Origin: Zhaonella formicivorans
GTDB lineage: Bacteria; Bacillota; DUOV01; Zhaonellaceae
Direction of reading: 5' to 3'
Length of the DNA: 64,000 bases
Assembly (NCBI RefSeq): GCF_004353525.1
Contig: NZ_CP085524.1
Location: 1-64,000, forward strand
Part shown: one piece after another, positions 35,244-43,471 of the stretch
How the letters are laid out: each line of letters starts with the position of its first letter
How positions within the stretch are numbered: the first letter of the stretch is position 1
Translations under genes and position numbers: made by a program
The notes under the pieces: model-generated
What the model was told of the DNA's origin: nothing
Database searches by the model: none
The model's input: the letters and a program-made list of their open reading frames with translations, nothing else

Positions 35244-35774
35244 ATGAGAAAAATAGATAAGGTTATTGACCAGTTTGAGGAGTTTGTGCTAAGCGCCTCT
35301 ATTATCCTAATGGCAATAATCCTGATTGTTAATGTTTTTTTCAGGACTGTTTTAAACAGCAGCCTGACTTTTGCTGAAGAGGTCGGGCAATTTCTGGTCA
35401 TTGTCAATACTTTCATGGGCATAAGTTACTGTGCTAAAAAGGCAAGACATATCAACATGTCAGCTGTTTTCGATTTGGTGCCTTTGAAGGTCAAAAAGAT
35501 ATTTATGCTTGTTATTTCCAGTTTAACTTCAGTTTCCATGTTTTATTTAGCTTATTTGGCGATGCAGTATGTACAAAAAGTAGCCATGCTAGGCAGGGTA
35601 TCGCCTGCCTTAAGAATTCCAATGGAATATTTCTTCATCTTTGTACCGCTGGGGTTTTTTACTGCCGGAATTCAGTATGCCCGCAACTTCATTAAAAATA
35701 TCAGGGAAAAAGACGTTTACCTTTCTGATCAGAGAAAATTTGAAAGTGCCGGAGGTGAAAGCGGATGGTTTTAA
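35244..35774 (+). CDS. TRAP transporter small permease subunit (DctQ type)
   Basis: A 176-residue membrane protein with four hydrophobic segments (about 14-35, 48-66, 88-108, 130-150) and the DctQ pattern NVFFRTVLNSSLTFAEEVGQFL and YCAKKARHINMSAVFD. DctQ subunits pair with DctM to import organic or amino acids with Na+ after delivery by a DctP binding protein. The ATG has GGAGGGGGGAACACG upstream. It overlaps the DctM gene by 10 bp, so translation is likely coupled. Confidence 0.93.
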   Translation: MRKIDKVIDQFEEFVLSASIILMAIILIVNVFFRTVLNSSLTFAEEVGQFLVIVNTFMGISYCAKKARHINMSAVFDLVPLKVKKIFMLVISSLTSVSMFYLAYLAMQYVQKVAMLGRVSPALRIPMEYFFIFVPLGFFTAGIQYARNFIKNIREKDVYLSDQRKFESAGGESGWF

Positions 35775-37045
35775 CACTGGTTGCAACTATGTTGTTTTTT
35801 CTCATCTTGGGTTTCCCAATGTTCATGTCAATGCTTGTAGCCCCTTTGATAGTCATGCTGCTCTATATACCCCAGCTTGATCCGGCACTTTTAACGCAGC
35901 AGCTGATTGCGGGCGTGCAACCTTTTGTACTCTTGGCAGTGCCCATGTTTATCTTTGCCGCCGATTTAATGTGCGTAGGTCAGACGGCTAACCGGCTACT
36001 GGACTTTGTGGAGGCTTTTGTAGGTCATATCCGCGGAGGTCTTGCTATTACTACCTCTGCCGCCTGTGCCTTTTTCGGCTCCATTTCCGGTTCATGCCAG
36101 GCAACGGTGGTTGCTATTGGCAAACCTATGCGACAAAGGATGCTGCAGGCCGGCTATCATGACAGTAACGTCATGGCATTGATCATCAACGCTGCCGAAC
36201 TGGCGCTGCTTATACCTCCCAGCATCGCTATGTTGATGTATGCCGTGGTAACAGGTTCTTCGGTCAGTGAACTCTTTATAGCAGGAATTGGTCCCGGGTT
36301 GTTAATATTATTATTCCTGGCAGTCTATAACTGGTTCATGGCCAAGAGAGAAAATATTCCTGTAATCCCAAAAGCCAGCTGGCGGGAAAGATTCAGGGTA
36401 ACGAAAAGGGCTTTGTATACCTTTGGCTTCCCTCTAATCATCTTAGGCGGAATCTATACCGGGTTCTTCAGCCCCACTGAGGCGGCAGCGGTATCAGTCC
36501 TTTACGCCCTTATTCTTGAGCTGTTTATCTACAAGTCAATAACAGTCAAAGATATTCCAAGGATTGCCTTGTCAACAGGTTTGGTAACTTCGGCAGTATT
36601 TATTCTGGTAGCGGGCGGAAATGCTTTTTCCTGGGTGATTACATTTGCCCGGATTCCCCAGCTTTTGACCGACAATTTACTTGGTTCAAACCCTAGTGCC
36701 TTAACTGTATTGTTTGCAGTAACAATTTCATATTTTATTGCATGCATGTTCGTCGATTCCATTGTGGCCATACTGGTATTGACCCCTATTTTCTTCCCGC
36801 TGGCAATGCAGGCAGGGATTGACCCGATTCACTTGGGGATAATTATCACTTTGCAGGCAGCTATTGGGGCTTCCACTCCGCCCTTCGGGTGTGATATTTT
36901 CACAGCAGTTGCCGTATTTGAGAGGCCTTATTTTGAGGTCATCAGAAAGGCTCCACCATATATAGCCATATTTGTGCTTGGGAATATTCTTCTGATTTTC
37001 TTCCCGCAAATTGCGTTGTTTTTAAGAGATGTAGTTATGAGGTGA
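35765..37045 (+). CDS. TRAP transporter large permease subunit (DctM type)
   Basis: A 426-residue protein with about 12 membrane segments, the transporting subunit of a TRAP system. Family motifs include QQLIAGVQPFVLLAVPMFIFAADLM near residue 39, SAACAFFGSISGSCQATVVAIG near 96, NAAELALLIPPSIAMLMYAVVTG near 140 and TPPFGCDIF near 372. It follows DctQ with a 10-bp overlap; the DctP partner is encoded at 39875. Ectoine TRAP systems (TeaABC, UehABC) have the same three-part form, but substrate cannot be read from the permease. Confidence 0.95.
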   Translation: MVLTLVATMLFFLILGFPMFMSMLVAPLIVMLLYIPQLDPALLTQQLIAGVQPFVLLAVPMFIFAADLMCVGQTANRLLDFVEAFVGHIRGGLAITTSAACAFFGSISGSCQATVVAIGKPMRQRMLQAGYHDSNVMALIINAAELALLIPPSIAMLMYAVVTGSSVSELFIAGIGPGLLILLFLAVYNWFMAKRENIPVIPKASWRERFRVTKRALYTFGFPLIILGGIYTGFFSPTEAAAVSVLYALILELFIYKSITVKDIPRIALSTGLVTSAVFILVAGGNAFSWVITFARIPQLLTDNLLGSNPSALTVLFAVTISYFIACMFVDSIVAILVLTPIFFPLAMQAGIDPIHLGIIITLQAAIGASTPPFGCDIFTAVAVFERPYFEVIRKAPPYIAIFVLGNILLIFFPQIALFLRDVVMR

Positions 37046-37136
37046 TATTAGCGCGCTGAGATTATTAACCATCAGGTTAATATCTCGTCTAAGAAAAACT
37101 CTAAAGCTTTGGTTACATTGTTTGGAGGCATCCGTA

Positions 37137-38312
37137 ATGGATATAAAAAAGGAAGTTGCCCTTTTAAACGATGAGTTGATTAAGCTGAGACAGGATTTTC
37201 ATATGCATCCCGAACTGGGGTATGAGGAATACAGGACTTCTAAAATTGTAGCAAATTATCTTGAGGAATGCGGGTTGGAGGTTAAGACTGTAGCCAAAAC
37301 AGGCGTGGTGGGCTTACTGCGGGGACGAGAACAGGGCCGGACGGTGCTCCTGCGTGCCGATATGGATGCCCTTGCCCAGACTGAAATGAATGACGTTCCC
37401 TATAAATCAGTTTACGAGGGTAAAATGCACGCCTGCGGCCATGACGGTCACACCGCTATGCTGCTGGTTGCGGCGAAAATCTTGTCCCGCTGCAGGGATC
37501 AGCTAAAAGGAAACATCAAGTTTGTATTTCAGCCCAACGAGGAGACTGCCGGTGCTTTGGACATGATCAACGAGGGTATTCTGGAAAACCCCCGTGTGGA
37601 TGCTGCCTTTGGACTCCATCTATGGACGCCTATTGAAAGCGGGAAAATAGGGTTGGTGGCCGGTCCTACCATGGCAGCTAACGAAGAGTTTGAGCTGGCA
37701 ATTATCGGTAAGGCAGGCCATACCTCTTCACCTCAAACGGCTGTGGACCCGATTATAGTAGCGGCTACTATTGTGCAGAGCTTGCAGACCGTGCAGACCA
37801 GGGAGTCCAGTGTTTTAACCCCCACCTTAATCATGTTCGGGAAAATACAGGGTGGCACGGGTCGCAACATTATAGCCGATAAAGTAGAGCTGGGGGGCAC
37901 CATCAGGTATCTCTACGAAGATGAGGTCAGGAATAAAGAGCTGCTCAAGGAAAAATTTGAAAGAGTGATTAAGGGTATCTGCGCAGCAATGAGAGCGGAG
38001 TATGAGATGAAGTATATCCCCAGCAACCCGTCTGTAATGAATGATCCTAAGATGGTGGAGCTGGTAAGAACAGCTGTTAAAGAGACTCTGGGCAGCGAAA
38101 GTGTAATTGTACCATATCTCTGTATGGCAGGTGACGATTTTGCGGAATTCACCCACCGGGTACCCAGCGCCTACTACTTTGTAGGCACTGGCAATAAGGA
38201 GAAGGGTACCGATTATCCTCACCACCATCCCCGGTTTAACATTGATGAGGATACCCTGGCCACCGGTGTAGAGCTGCATGTGCGTACCGCTTTAGCTTTC
38301 TTAAATGATTAG
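37137..38312 (+). CDS. M20 family metallo-amidohydrolase
   Basis: A 391-residue zinc-type amidohydrolase of the AbgB/IAA-amino-acid hydrolase/N-acyl-amino-acid deacylase group. Catalytic pieces are visible: DFHMHPELGYEEYRTS at 20-35, LLRADMDALAQ near 79, GKMHACGHDGHTAMLL with the metal Cys-His near 100, QPNEETAGALDMI near 132, and HHHPRFNIDEDTL near the end. A typical dimerisation lid (about 180-295) is present. ATG 37137 is chosen because TTGGAGG lies 8 bases before; the in-frame TTG 37122 falls in that ribosome site. In this island it could remove an acetyl group from a ring-opened intermediate; that is inference. Confidence 0.93.
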   Translation: MDIKKEVALLNDELIKLRQDFHMHPELGYEEYRTSKIVANYLEECGLEVKTVAKTGVVGLLRGREQGRTVLLRADMDALAQTEMNDVPYKSVYEGKMHACGHDGHTAMLLVAAKILSRCRDQLKGNIKFVFQPNEETAGALDMINEGILENPRVDAAFGLHLWTPIESGKIGLVAGPTMAANEEFELAIIGKAGHTSSPQTAVDPIIVAATIVQSLQTVQTRESSVLTPTLIMFGKIQGGTGRNIIADKVELGGTIRYLYEDEVRNKELLKEKFERVIKGICAAMRAEYEMKYIPSNPSVMNDPKMVELVRTAVKETLGSESVIVPYLCMAGDDFAEFTHRVPSAYYFVGTGNKEKGTDYPHHHPRFNIDEDTLATGVELHVRTALAFLND

Positions 38313-38359
38313 AAAGACACCGATGTTTCCGGTGTAATGAGAAGTTAGTCATATAAAAA

Positions 38360-38374
38360 AGTCGACAATCGACC
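38360..38374 (+). promoter_or_regulatory. Candidate GntR operator upstream of the SHMT-like gene
   Basis: AGTCGACAATCGACC differs in one base from the site at 33896. A further half site AGTCGATT lies at 38407-38414. It is about 80 bp before the SHMT-like start. Confidence 0.55.
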
Positions 38375-38452
38375 GATATCTATATATTGTATTCTTTTTA
38401 GGTAACAGTCGATTATTAAATGCAATAAAACGTTGTTCTGGGAGAGTGACAA

Positions 38453-39679
38453 ATGATTTGGAGCATAAAAGACATAGACGAATTGTTGCAAAAACACATA
38501 GCCTACAGAGAAAGTTGCTTGAACCTAATAGCATCTGAAAACTACTCCAGCCCCACTGTCCGTAACTATTTGACTTCGGACTTTGGCAACCGCTACGGCT
38601 GCTATGTAACATTAAAGCCTGAAGAAAGAGAGTACCGGGGAAACAAATTTATCCATGAGTTTGAGATTGCCACACAGAAATTAGTTGGCGAAGTGTTTAA
38701 AGCGACATATGTGGACTTGAGACCTATTGGAGGCCATATGGCCGGGGTGGCTACTGTTTTAGGATTGCTTTCTCCTGGCGACCTGGTCTTTGAGATTCAT
38801 TTAAAGGATTGGGGTCACGGTTTGGTTGGCCCTATGCGGACAGTGTCACATTTTAACCAGACCATCAGGGTTGACTCCATACCTTTTGATGAAGACCGCA
38901 TGGTTGACTTAGATAATCTTCTTAAAATGATTCATGAGCAAAAGCCTAAAATGATCATCTTCGGCGGGTCAGGCATGTTATTTCCTGAGCCAATTAAAGA
39001 GGTAAAGGCAATTGCCCAACAAGAAGGGATCATTTTAGCCCACGATTCATCCCATGTGACTGGCCTGATTGCCGGGGGAGTGTTTCCTAATCCTTTAGAC
39101 GAGGGTGTGGATGTAATGTTTGGCAGCACCCATAAATCATTTCCCGGTCCACAGGGTGGATTTATAGCTTCAAGGAACCTTGAATTATTTGAAAAAATTG
39201 GCAATACTTTAGCATCCGCTTTGGTAACCAGCCACCATTTGAACCGTCTCCCTGCTTTAGCTGTAGCCATGTTGGAAATGAAAAAATTCGGCAGGGCTTA
39301 CGGGGAACAGGTTATCAAAAATTCCAAAGCTTTAGGTAAAGCTATGGAAGAATGTGGATTTAAGGTTGTAGGCGCAAGAAAAGGTTACTCTGAAACTCAC
39401 CTTATTCTGGTAGATGTACGCGAGTTTGGCGGTGGCAAGAAAGTATCATTGCAGCTCGAAGAAGCTAATATCCTCTGCTCAGACGACTTTGGTCAACTGG
39501 ACAATGAAATTAGGATTGGGACAGCGGAAGTCACCCGGCGGGGAATGAAAGAGGCGGAAATGAAGCAAATAGCCGAACTTATTAAGCGGGTAATAATTGA
39601 TAAAGAAGACATTGCCGGCGTAGCAAAGGACGTAAGCAATTACGCCCGGATGTATCTTGGTTGTGAATATTCTTTATAA
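38453..39679 (+). CDS. Serine hydroxymethyltransferase-like PLP enzyme
   Basis: A 408-residue PLP enzyme of the SHMT fold. Conserved parts include SCLNLIASENYSSPTVRNYL at 20-40, DLRPIGGHMAGVATVLGLL near 90, DSSHVTGLIAGGVF near 198, and the PLP Lys in GSTHKSFPGPQGGF near 227. These mark the family, but overall it is divergent from housekeeping GlyA, and several folate-contact regions look different. Enzymes of this type cleave or form the bond between glycine and an aldehyde. Its place between an amidohydrolase and a binding protein, with an aldehyde oxidoreductase nearby, suggests aldol cleavage of a beta-hydroxy amino acid rather than one-carbon metabolism. ATG 38453 has GGGAGAGTG upstream. 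Confidence 0.82.
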   Translation: MIWSIKDIDELLQKHIAYRESCLNLIASENYSSPTVRNYLTSDFGNRYGCYVTLKPEEREYRGNKFIHEFEIATQKLVGEVFKATYVDLRPIGGHMAGVATVLGLLSPGDLVFEIHLKDWGHGLVGPMRTVSHFNQTIRVDSIPFDEDRMVDLDNLLKMIHEQKPKMIIFGGSGMLFPEPIKEVKAIAQQEGIILAHDSSHVTGLIAGGVFPNPLDEGVDVMFGSTHKSFPGPQGGFIASRNLELFEKIGNTLASALVTSHHLNRLPALAVAMLEMKKFGRAYGEQVIKNSKALGKAMEECGFKVVGARKGYSETHLILVDVREFGGGKKVSLQLEEANILCSDDFGQLDNEIRIGTAEVTRRGMKEAEMKQIAELIKRVIIDKEDIAGVAKDVSNYARMYLGCEYSL

Positions 39680-39874
39680 GTATGAAGTATGGGTTGCTGT
39701 TTTTCAGCAGGCAAATGTTTCAAAGTACTAATAATAAAAAAGCTGTTAAAATGTTATAGTGTCAATTAAAAAAGGAGGTGGTTTCTCGGCTTTTAGAAGT
39801 ACTATTTCCTCAAAAAGTTGAAACTGGCAATGGGAGTTTTGGGAAGCTGCGTAAAAAATAAGGGGGATTTAAGT

Positions 39875-40951
39875 ATGAAAATGAAAAAAATTTTAGTGGT
39901 GTTGACGTCAATGTTATTAATTGGCACTTTACTCGTAGGTTGTGGCGGTAAGAGCGGGCAATCTTCCGGCGGAAACGGCAGTGCCGACGCGGGTAAAACT
40001 TATGTTTGGAAATTTGCCCATGAAGAGATTGACGGCAGTGTTCAAGACCTCTATGTTAAGAAATTTAAAGAGATCATTGAGAAGAAATCCAACGGAAAAA
40101 TAAAAATTGAAATTTACCCGGTAGGACAGTTGGGTGATGCTACCCAACAAGCTGAACTGCTGCAAAACGGCGGTATTGAGTTTGCGATCGTGTCCCCTGG
40201 TAATACCGGTACATTAGTTCCGGAAAACCAGCTGTTTTCTCTGCATTACCTGTTATCTCCCAACATGGAAGTCAATAAGAAAGTTATGAAAGAAAGCAAG
40301 GCCTTAAATGAGGACCTTTCAAAACTGTATGAGGAAAAGAATATTAAGGTTCTAGCCTACTGGACTGAAGGGTTTATGAACTGGACCAGCAGCAAGCCCC
40401 TGAAGAAGCCTGAAGATTTTAAAGGCTTTAAAATGAGAACAATGCCCTCACCAATGATCGTAGCAGCATACGAAGCTTATGGCGCCAACCCGACCCCTGT
40501 GCCTTATATGGAAGTATACAGTGGCTTGCAGTTGAACATGATCGAAGGTCAGGAAAACCCGCTGTTTGCTATTGAAGAAATGAAGTTTTATGAAGTGCAA
40601 AAGTATCTGACACTTTCAAATCACAGCCTATACGTAACAACAACCGCAACAAATCCCCAGTTCTTTAATTCTCTGCCCAAAGATATTCAGCAAATGGTGT
40701 TAGACACCGTTGAAGAATTAAGAGAATATTCTTTTGATATTCAACAGGAGTTAAATGATAAAGCGCTGGAAAAAATCAAGAGCAAGAGCGATATTCCCAT
40801 TGTTGAGCTCACACCTGAAGAGACTGCTGCTTTCAGGGAGGCAAGCATGAAAGCCAGAGATAAATATGTTGAAATGGTTGGCGAAAAAGGTAAGGCCATT
40901 ATGGAGAAATTAGCTCAAGAAGTTATTGAAGCCGAAAAAGCAATGCAATAG
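39875..40951 (+). CDS. TRAP transporter substrate-binding lipoprotein (DctP type)
   Basis: A 358-residue extracellular binding lipoprotein. The signal peptide ends in LLVGC (Cys at about 23), followed by a Gly/Ser linker and a DctP domain with YVWKFAHEEIDGSVQDLY near 46, KIKIEIYPVGQLGDATQQAE near 78 and KMRTMPSPMIVAAYEAYGANPTP (split across 185-210), the region holding the carboxylate-binding Arg. It works with DctQ and DctM encoded 3-4 kb upstream. ATG 39875 follows AAGGGGGATTTAAGT; upstream in-frame ATG 39818 would spoil the signal peptide. The ligand is unknown. Confidence 0.94.
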   Translation: MKMKKILVVLTSMLLIGTLLVGCGGKSGQSSGGNGSADAGKTYVWKFAHEEIDGSVQDLYVKKFKEIIEKKSNGKIKIEIYPVGQLGDATQQAELLQNGGIEFAIVSPGNTGTLVPENQLFSLHYLLSPNMEVNKKVMKESKALNEDLSKLYEEKNIKVLAYWTEGFMNWTSSKPLKKPEDFKGFKMRTMPSPMIVAAYEAYGANPTPVPYMEVYSGLQLNMIEGQENPLFAIEEMKFYEVQKYLTLSNHSLYVTTTATNPQFFNSLPKDIQQMVLDTVEELREYSFDIQQELNDKALEKIKSKSDIPIVELTPEETAAFREASMKARDKYVEMVGEKGKAIMEKLAQEVIEAEKAMQ

Positions 40952-40973
40952 TTGTACACTGTGTTTAGTTAGC

Positions 40974-41010
40974 CAGGGGTAATTGTAAATTACCCCTGCG
41001 CTTTACTATT
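40974..41010 (+). terminator. Terminator after the binding-protein gene
   Basis: CAGGGGTAATT (40974-40984) and AATTACCCCTG (40988-40998) are exact complements with a 3-base loop, followed by CGCTTTACTATTTT. Confidence 0.65.
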
Positions 41011-41077
41011 TTCCGGTTTTGCAATTCAACCCGTTGTGTCGTAGCTGCTCTTTTTGACGAGCCTTAGAGTGCTCTGT

Positions 41078-41144
41078 GCAGAGTATTAATTGGGGACATT
41101 CCCCGAACAAATATAAATCTTGCATAGGGGTGTGTCCCCTGACC
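41078..41144 (+). repeat. REP-like element (GGGGACATTCCCC type)
   Basis: AGTATTAATTGGGGACATTC and ATAGGGGTGTGTCCCCTGA flank an AT-rich core, giving GGGGACA/TGTCCCC inverted pairs. Similar GGGGAC repeats are common in Firmicute genomes and are thought to be spread by REP-associated Y1 transposases. A second GGGGACGGTTCTC element lies at 54144-54216. Confidence 0.5.
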
Positions 41145-41290
41145 TCTGTCCGACCGAGCAGCATGGACTCACGAAGCGCTGGAACGGTAGGATAAAGCGA
41201 GAGCCGCGTGCCGCTAGAAGTTAAACAATGAATAGTTTAAACGCTGTCGGCGAAGTCATCCCGAGCAGCGGACACAAGGGTTATTTTTTG
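41145..41290 (+). other. Unassigned structured intergenic segment before the AOR gene
   Basis: About 146 bp, GC-richer than its flanks, with no open frame. TGTCCG (41146-41151) can pair with CGGACA (41269-41274), CCGAC (41150-41154) with GTCGG (41246-41250), and TTAAAC (41221-41226) with GTTTAA (41235-41240). It does not match any riboswitch class I know. It could be a leader RNA of the AOR unit or a degraded repeat element. Confidence 0.35.
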
Positions 41291-41336
41291 AGGGAAGTCT
41301 GAAAAATAATTGTGTAATTGAGGGGAGATTTTGCAC

Positions 41337-43226
41337 ATGTTCCCAGATGCGAGAATCCTAGATGTTGACCTTACTAATCAAAGAATTGGCACAAAAATTC
41401 TTCCGGGAGAAATATATCGCCTTTACCCAGGCGGATCAGCATTAGGGGTCTATTTATTGCTGCAGGAAATGGAGCCAGGTGTAGATCCTTTATCTCCGAA
41501 TAATATGCTTGTATTTTCTGTGTCACCGTTAACAGGCCTGCCCATTAGCGGGATAAGCCGGGTTACCGTTACTACAAAGAGCCCCTTAACAGGGACCATT
41601 GGAGACAGCCAAGCCGGTGGTTTTTTCCCGGTCCATCTCAAAGCTAACGGTTGGGATGCTGTGCTATTTAGGGGGAAGGCAGAAAAACCGGTATATCTTT
41701 ATATTGACGGAGAAAAAGCGGAGCTAAGGCCTGCTGAACATCTCTGGGGCAAAGTAACCGGGGAAGCTGAAAAACTAATAAAAGAAGAAATTGGTGACGA
41801 CCGTCTGGAGGTTGCCCAAATAGGGCCGGCTGGAGAGAAATTAGTGAAGTATGCATGTATTATCAACATGTCCAACAGGGCCAACGGGCGGAACGGAACC
41901 GGTGCAGTTATGGGTTCGAAAAATCTAAAAGCGGTAGCGGTTAAAAAAGCAAAGCCAATTGCTCCCTTTGATAAAGAAGGTTTTTCAACTTTAACAAAAA
42001 ATATATTAGAAAGGCTGAAAAATAATCCGACTGTTGACGGCTTAGGTAAATATGGAACAGACGGAGATCTGCTGGGATTCCACGAGGCAGGATTTTTGCC
42101 CACCAAGAACTGGACTACCGGTTGGTTCCCGGAGGGTGCGGAGAAAATCACAGGTACAACTATGTACGATACAATTCTGGTTGAACGCGATACATGTTAC
42201 GGCTGCGCGGTAAGATGCAAACGGGTGGTGGAAGTACCCGGTAAAGTGGATCCTTTCTATGGAGGACCGGAATACGAAACTTGTGCTACTTTTGGTTCCT
42301 ATTGCGGAATTACCAGCCTTGAAACTGTAGCTTTGGCAAACCAATTATGCAATATGTACGGTCTTGATACAATTTCATGTGGTGCAACAATTGCATTTGC
42401 TATGGAGTGTTATGAAAAAGGACTGATTAATAAAAATGATACCGGTGGTTTAGAACTGAACTTCGGCAATAGTGAAGTTGTGCCAAAGCTTGTGGAAATG
42501 ATTGCTAAGCGGAAAGGTTTCGGCGATTTGTTGGCTGAAGGAAGTTATCGGGCAGCCCAAAAAATCGGTGGCGACGCACTGAGCATGACCATGTCTGTAA
42601 AAGGCCAGGAACTGCCGGCCCACATGCCTCAGTTTAAACCGGCAGTTGGTCTAATTTACGCTGTAAATCCGTTCGGAGCTGACCATCAGTCCAGCGAGCA
42701 TGATTCTTTCCTGACTATGCCCCCTGACAGCCAGGAAAGACGCTGGATAGCCCAAATTGGTACCTGGAAAGGATATGAAGACACCTTTGAACTCGATGAT
42801 GAAAAAGTCCGTTTTGCTTTTGACAGCCAGTGCTATTTTTCAATCTTGGATACCCTCTGCCTATGTCAATTTGTCTGGGGCCCATGTTGGGAACTTTACG
42901 GGCCGTCGGATTTAATAGATTTGTGCAAATATGGCATCGGTTGGGAAACTTCGCTCTTTGAATTAATGCGCGTTGGCGAGCGCCGGATTAACATGATGCG
43001 GTATTTTAATGCCAGGGAAGGATTCACCAAAGCGGACGATTATCTGCCTGAGAGAATGTTTACTCCTCTACCTGACGGACCTTCCAAAGGGGTATGCGTA
43101 GATAAGGAAAAATTTGCGACTGCATTAAACACTTATTATCAGTTTGCCGGGTGGGATCCGGAAACCGGCAATCCAACAGAAGCAACGTTAAGAAAGCTCT
43201 CATTAGGCTGGCTCCTTGATAAGTAG
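41337..43226 (+). CDS. Aldehyde ferredoxin oxidoreductase family protein (tungsten type)
   Basis: A 629-residue AOR-family enzyme that oxidises aldehydes to acids with ferredoxin, using a bis-pterin tungsten (rarely molybdenum) cofactor and one 4Fe-4S cluster. Cluster Cys are CYGCAVRC (287, 290, 294) and one in DTLCLCQF (508 or 510). The N-terminal domain has YPGGSALGVYLL and GDSQAGGFFPVHL; cofactor contacts include NRANGRNGTGAVMGSKNLKA. No signal peptide, so it is cytoplasmic. ATG 41337 is preferred because GAGGGGAGA is 8 bases upstream; TTG 41331 is the alternative. A ThiS/MoaD-like gene follows 43 bp later. Substrate unknown; the island suggests an aldehyde from aldol cleavage. Confidence 0.94.
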   Translation: MFPDARILDVDLTNQRIGTKILPGEIYRLYPGGSALGVYLLLQEMEPGVDPLSPNNMLVFSVSPLTGLPISGISRVTVTTKSPLTGTIGDSQAGGFFPVHLKANGWDAVLFRGKAEKPVYLYIDGEKAELRPAEHLWGKVTGEAEKLIKEEIGDDRLEVAQIGPAGEKLVKYACIINMSNRANGRNGTGAVMGSKNLKAVAVKKAKPIAPFDKEGFSTLTKNILERLKNNPTVDGLGKYGTDGDLLGFHEAGFLPTKNWTTGWFPEGAEKITGTTMYDTILVERDTCYGCAVRCKRVVEVPGKVDPFYGGPEYETCATFGSYCGITSLETVALANQLCNMYGLDTISCGATIAFAMECYEKGLINKNDTGGLELNFGNSEVVPKLVEMIAKRKGFGDLLAEGSYRAAQKIGGDALSMTMSVKGQELPAHMPQFKPAVGLIYAVNPFGADHQSSEHDSFLTMPPDSQERRWIAQIGTWKGYEDTFELDDEKVRFAFDSQCYFSILDTLCLCQFVWGPCWELYGPSDLIDLCKYGIGWETSLFELMRVGERRINMMRYFNAREGFTKADDYLPERMFTPLPDGPSKGVCVDKEKFATALNTYYQFAGWDPETGNPTEATLRKLSLGWLLDK

Positions 43227-43269
43227 TGTATAATTTAGCCAAAAAGCCTTTAAAAGTGCGGGTGATAAA

Positions 43270-43467
43270 GTGTTAATCTATGTAAATGAACAGGAGACAA
43301 CGGTGCCCGAAAATTTTTTGCTTGTTGATTTATTGCGGGAACTGGGTTTTAGTAACCGTGTGGCAATTTGGATTAATAACGTCCAAATTTTACAGAGAGA
43401 TTACATTACGCGGCAATTGCAAGAGAATGACCGGGTACGAATTGTCAAACCTTTGGCGGGAGGATAG
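43270..43467 (+). CDS. ThiS/MoaD family sulfur-carrier-like protein
   Basis: A 65-residue beta-grasp protein ending LAGG, the C-terminal Gly-Gly that is adenylylated and thiocarboxylated in MoaD and ThiS. MLIYVNEQETTVPENFLLVDLLRELGF and ENDRVRIVKPLAGG fit the fold. It follows the AOR gene closely. In this setting it more likely serves the tungsten pterin cofactor (MoaD-like) than thiamine, since no thiamine gene is near; small MoaD-like genes beside AOR are common in anaerobes. GTG start at 43270 follows GCGGGTGATAAA. Confidence 0.87.
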   Translation: MLIYVNEQETTVPENFLLVDLLRELGFSNRVAIWINNVQILQRDYITRQLQENDRVRIVKPLAGG

Positions 43468-43471
43468 TTTA

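Noticed and set aside
38453-39679. Call as housekeeping glyA
   Set aside because: Divergent sequence and placement inside a transporter/hydrolase island argue for a separate role; the fold is the same.
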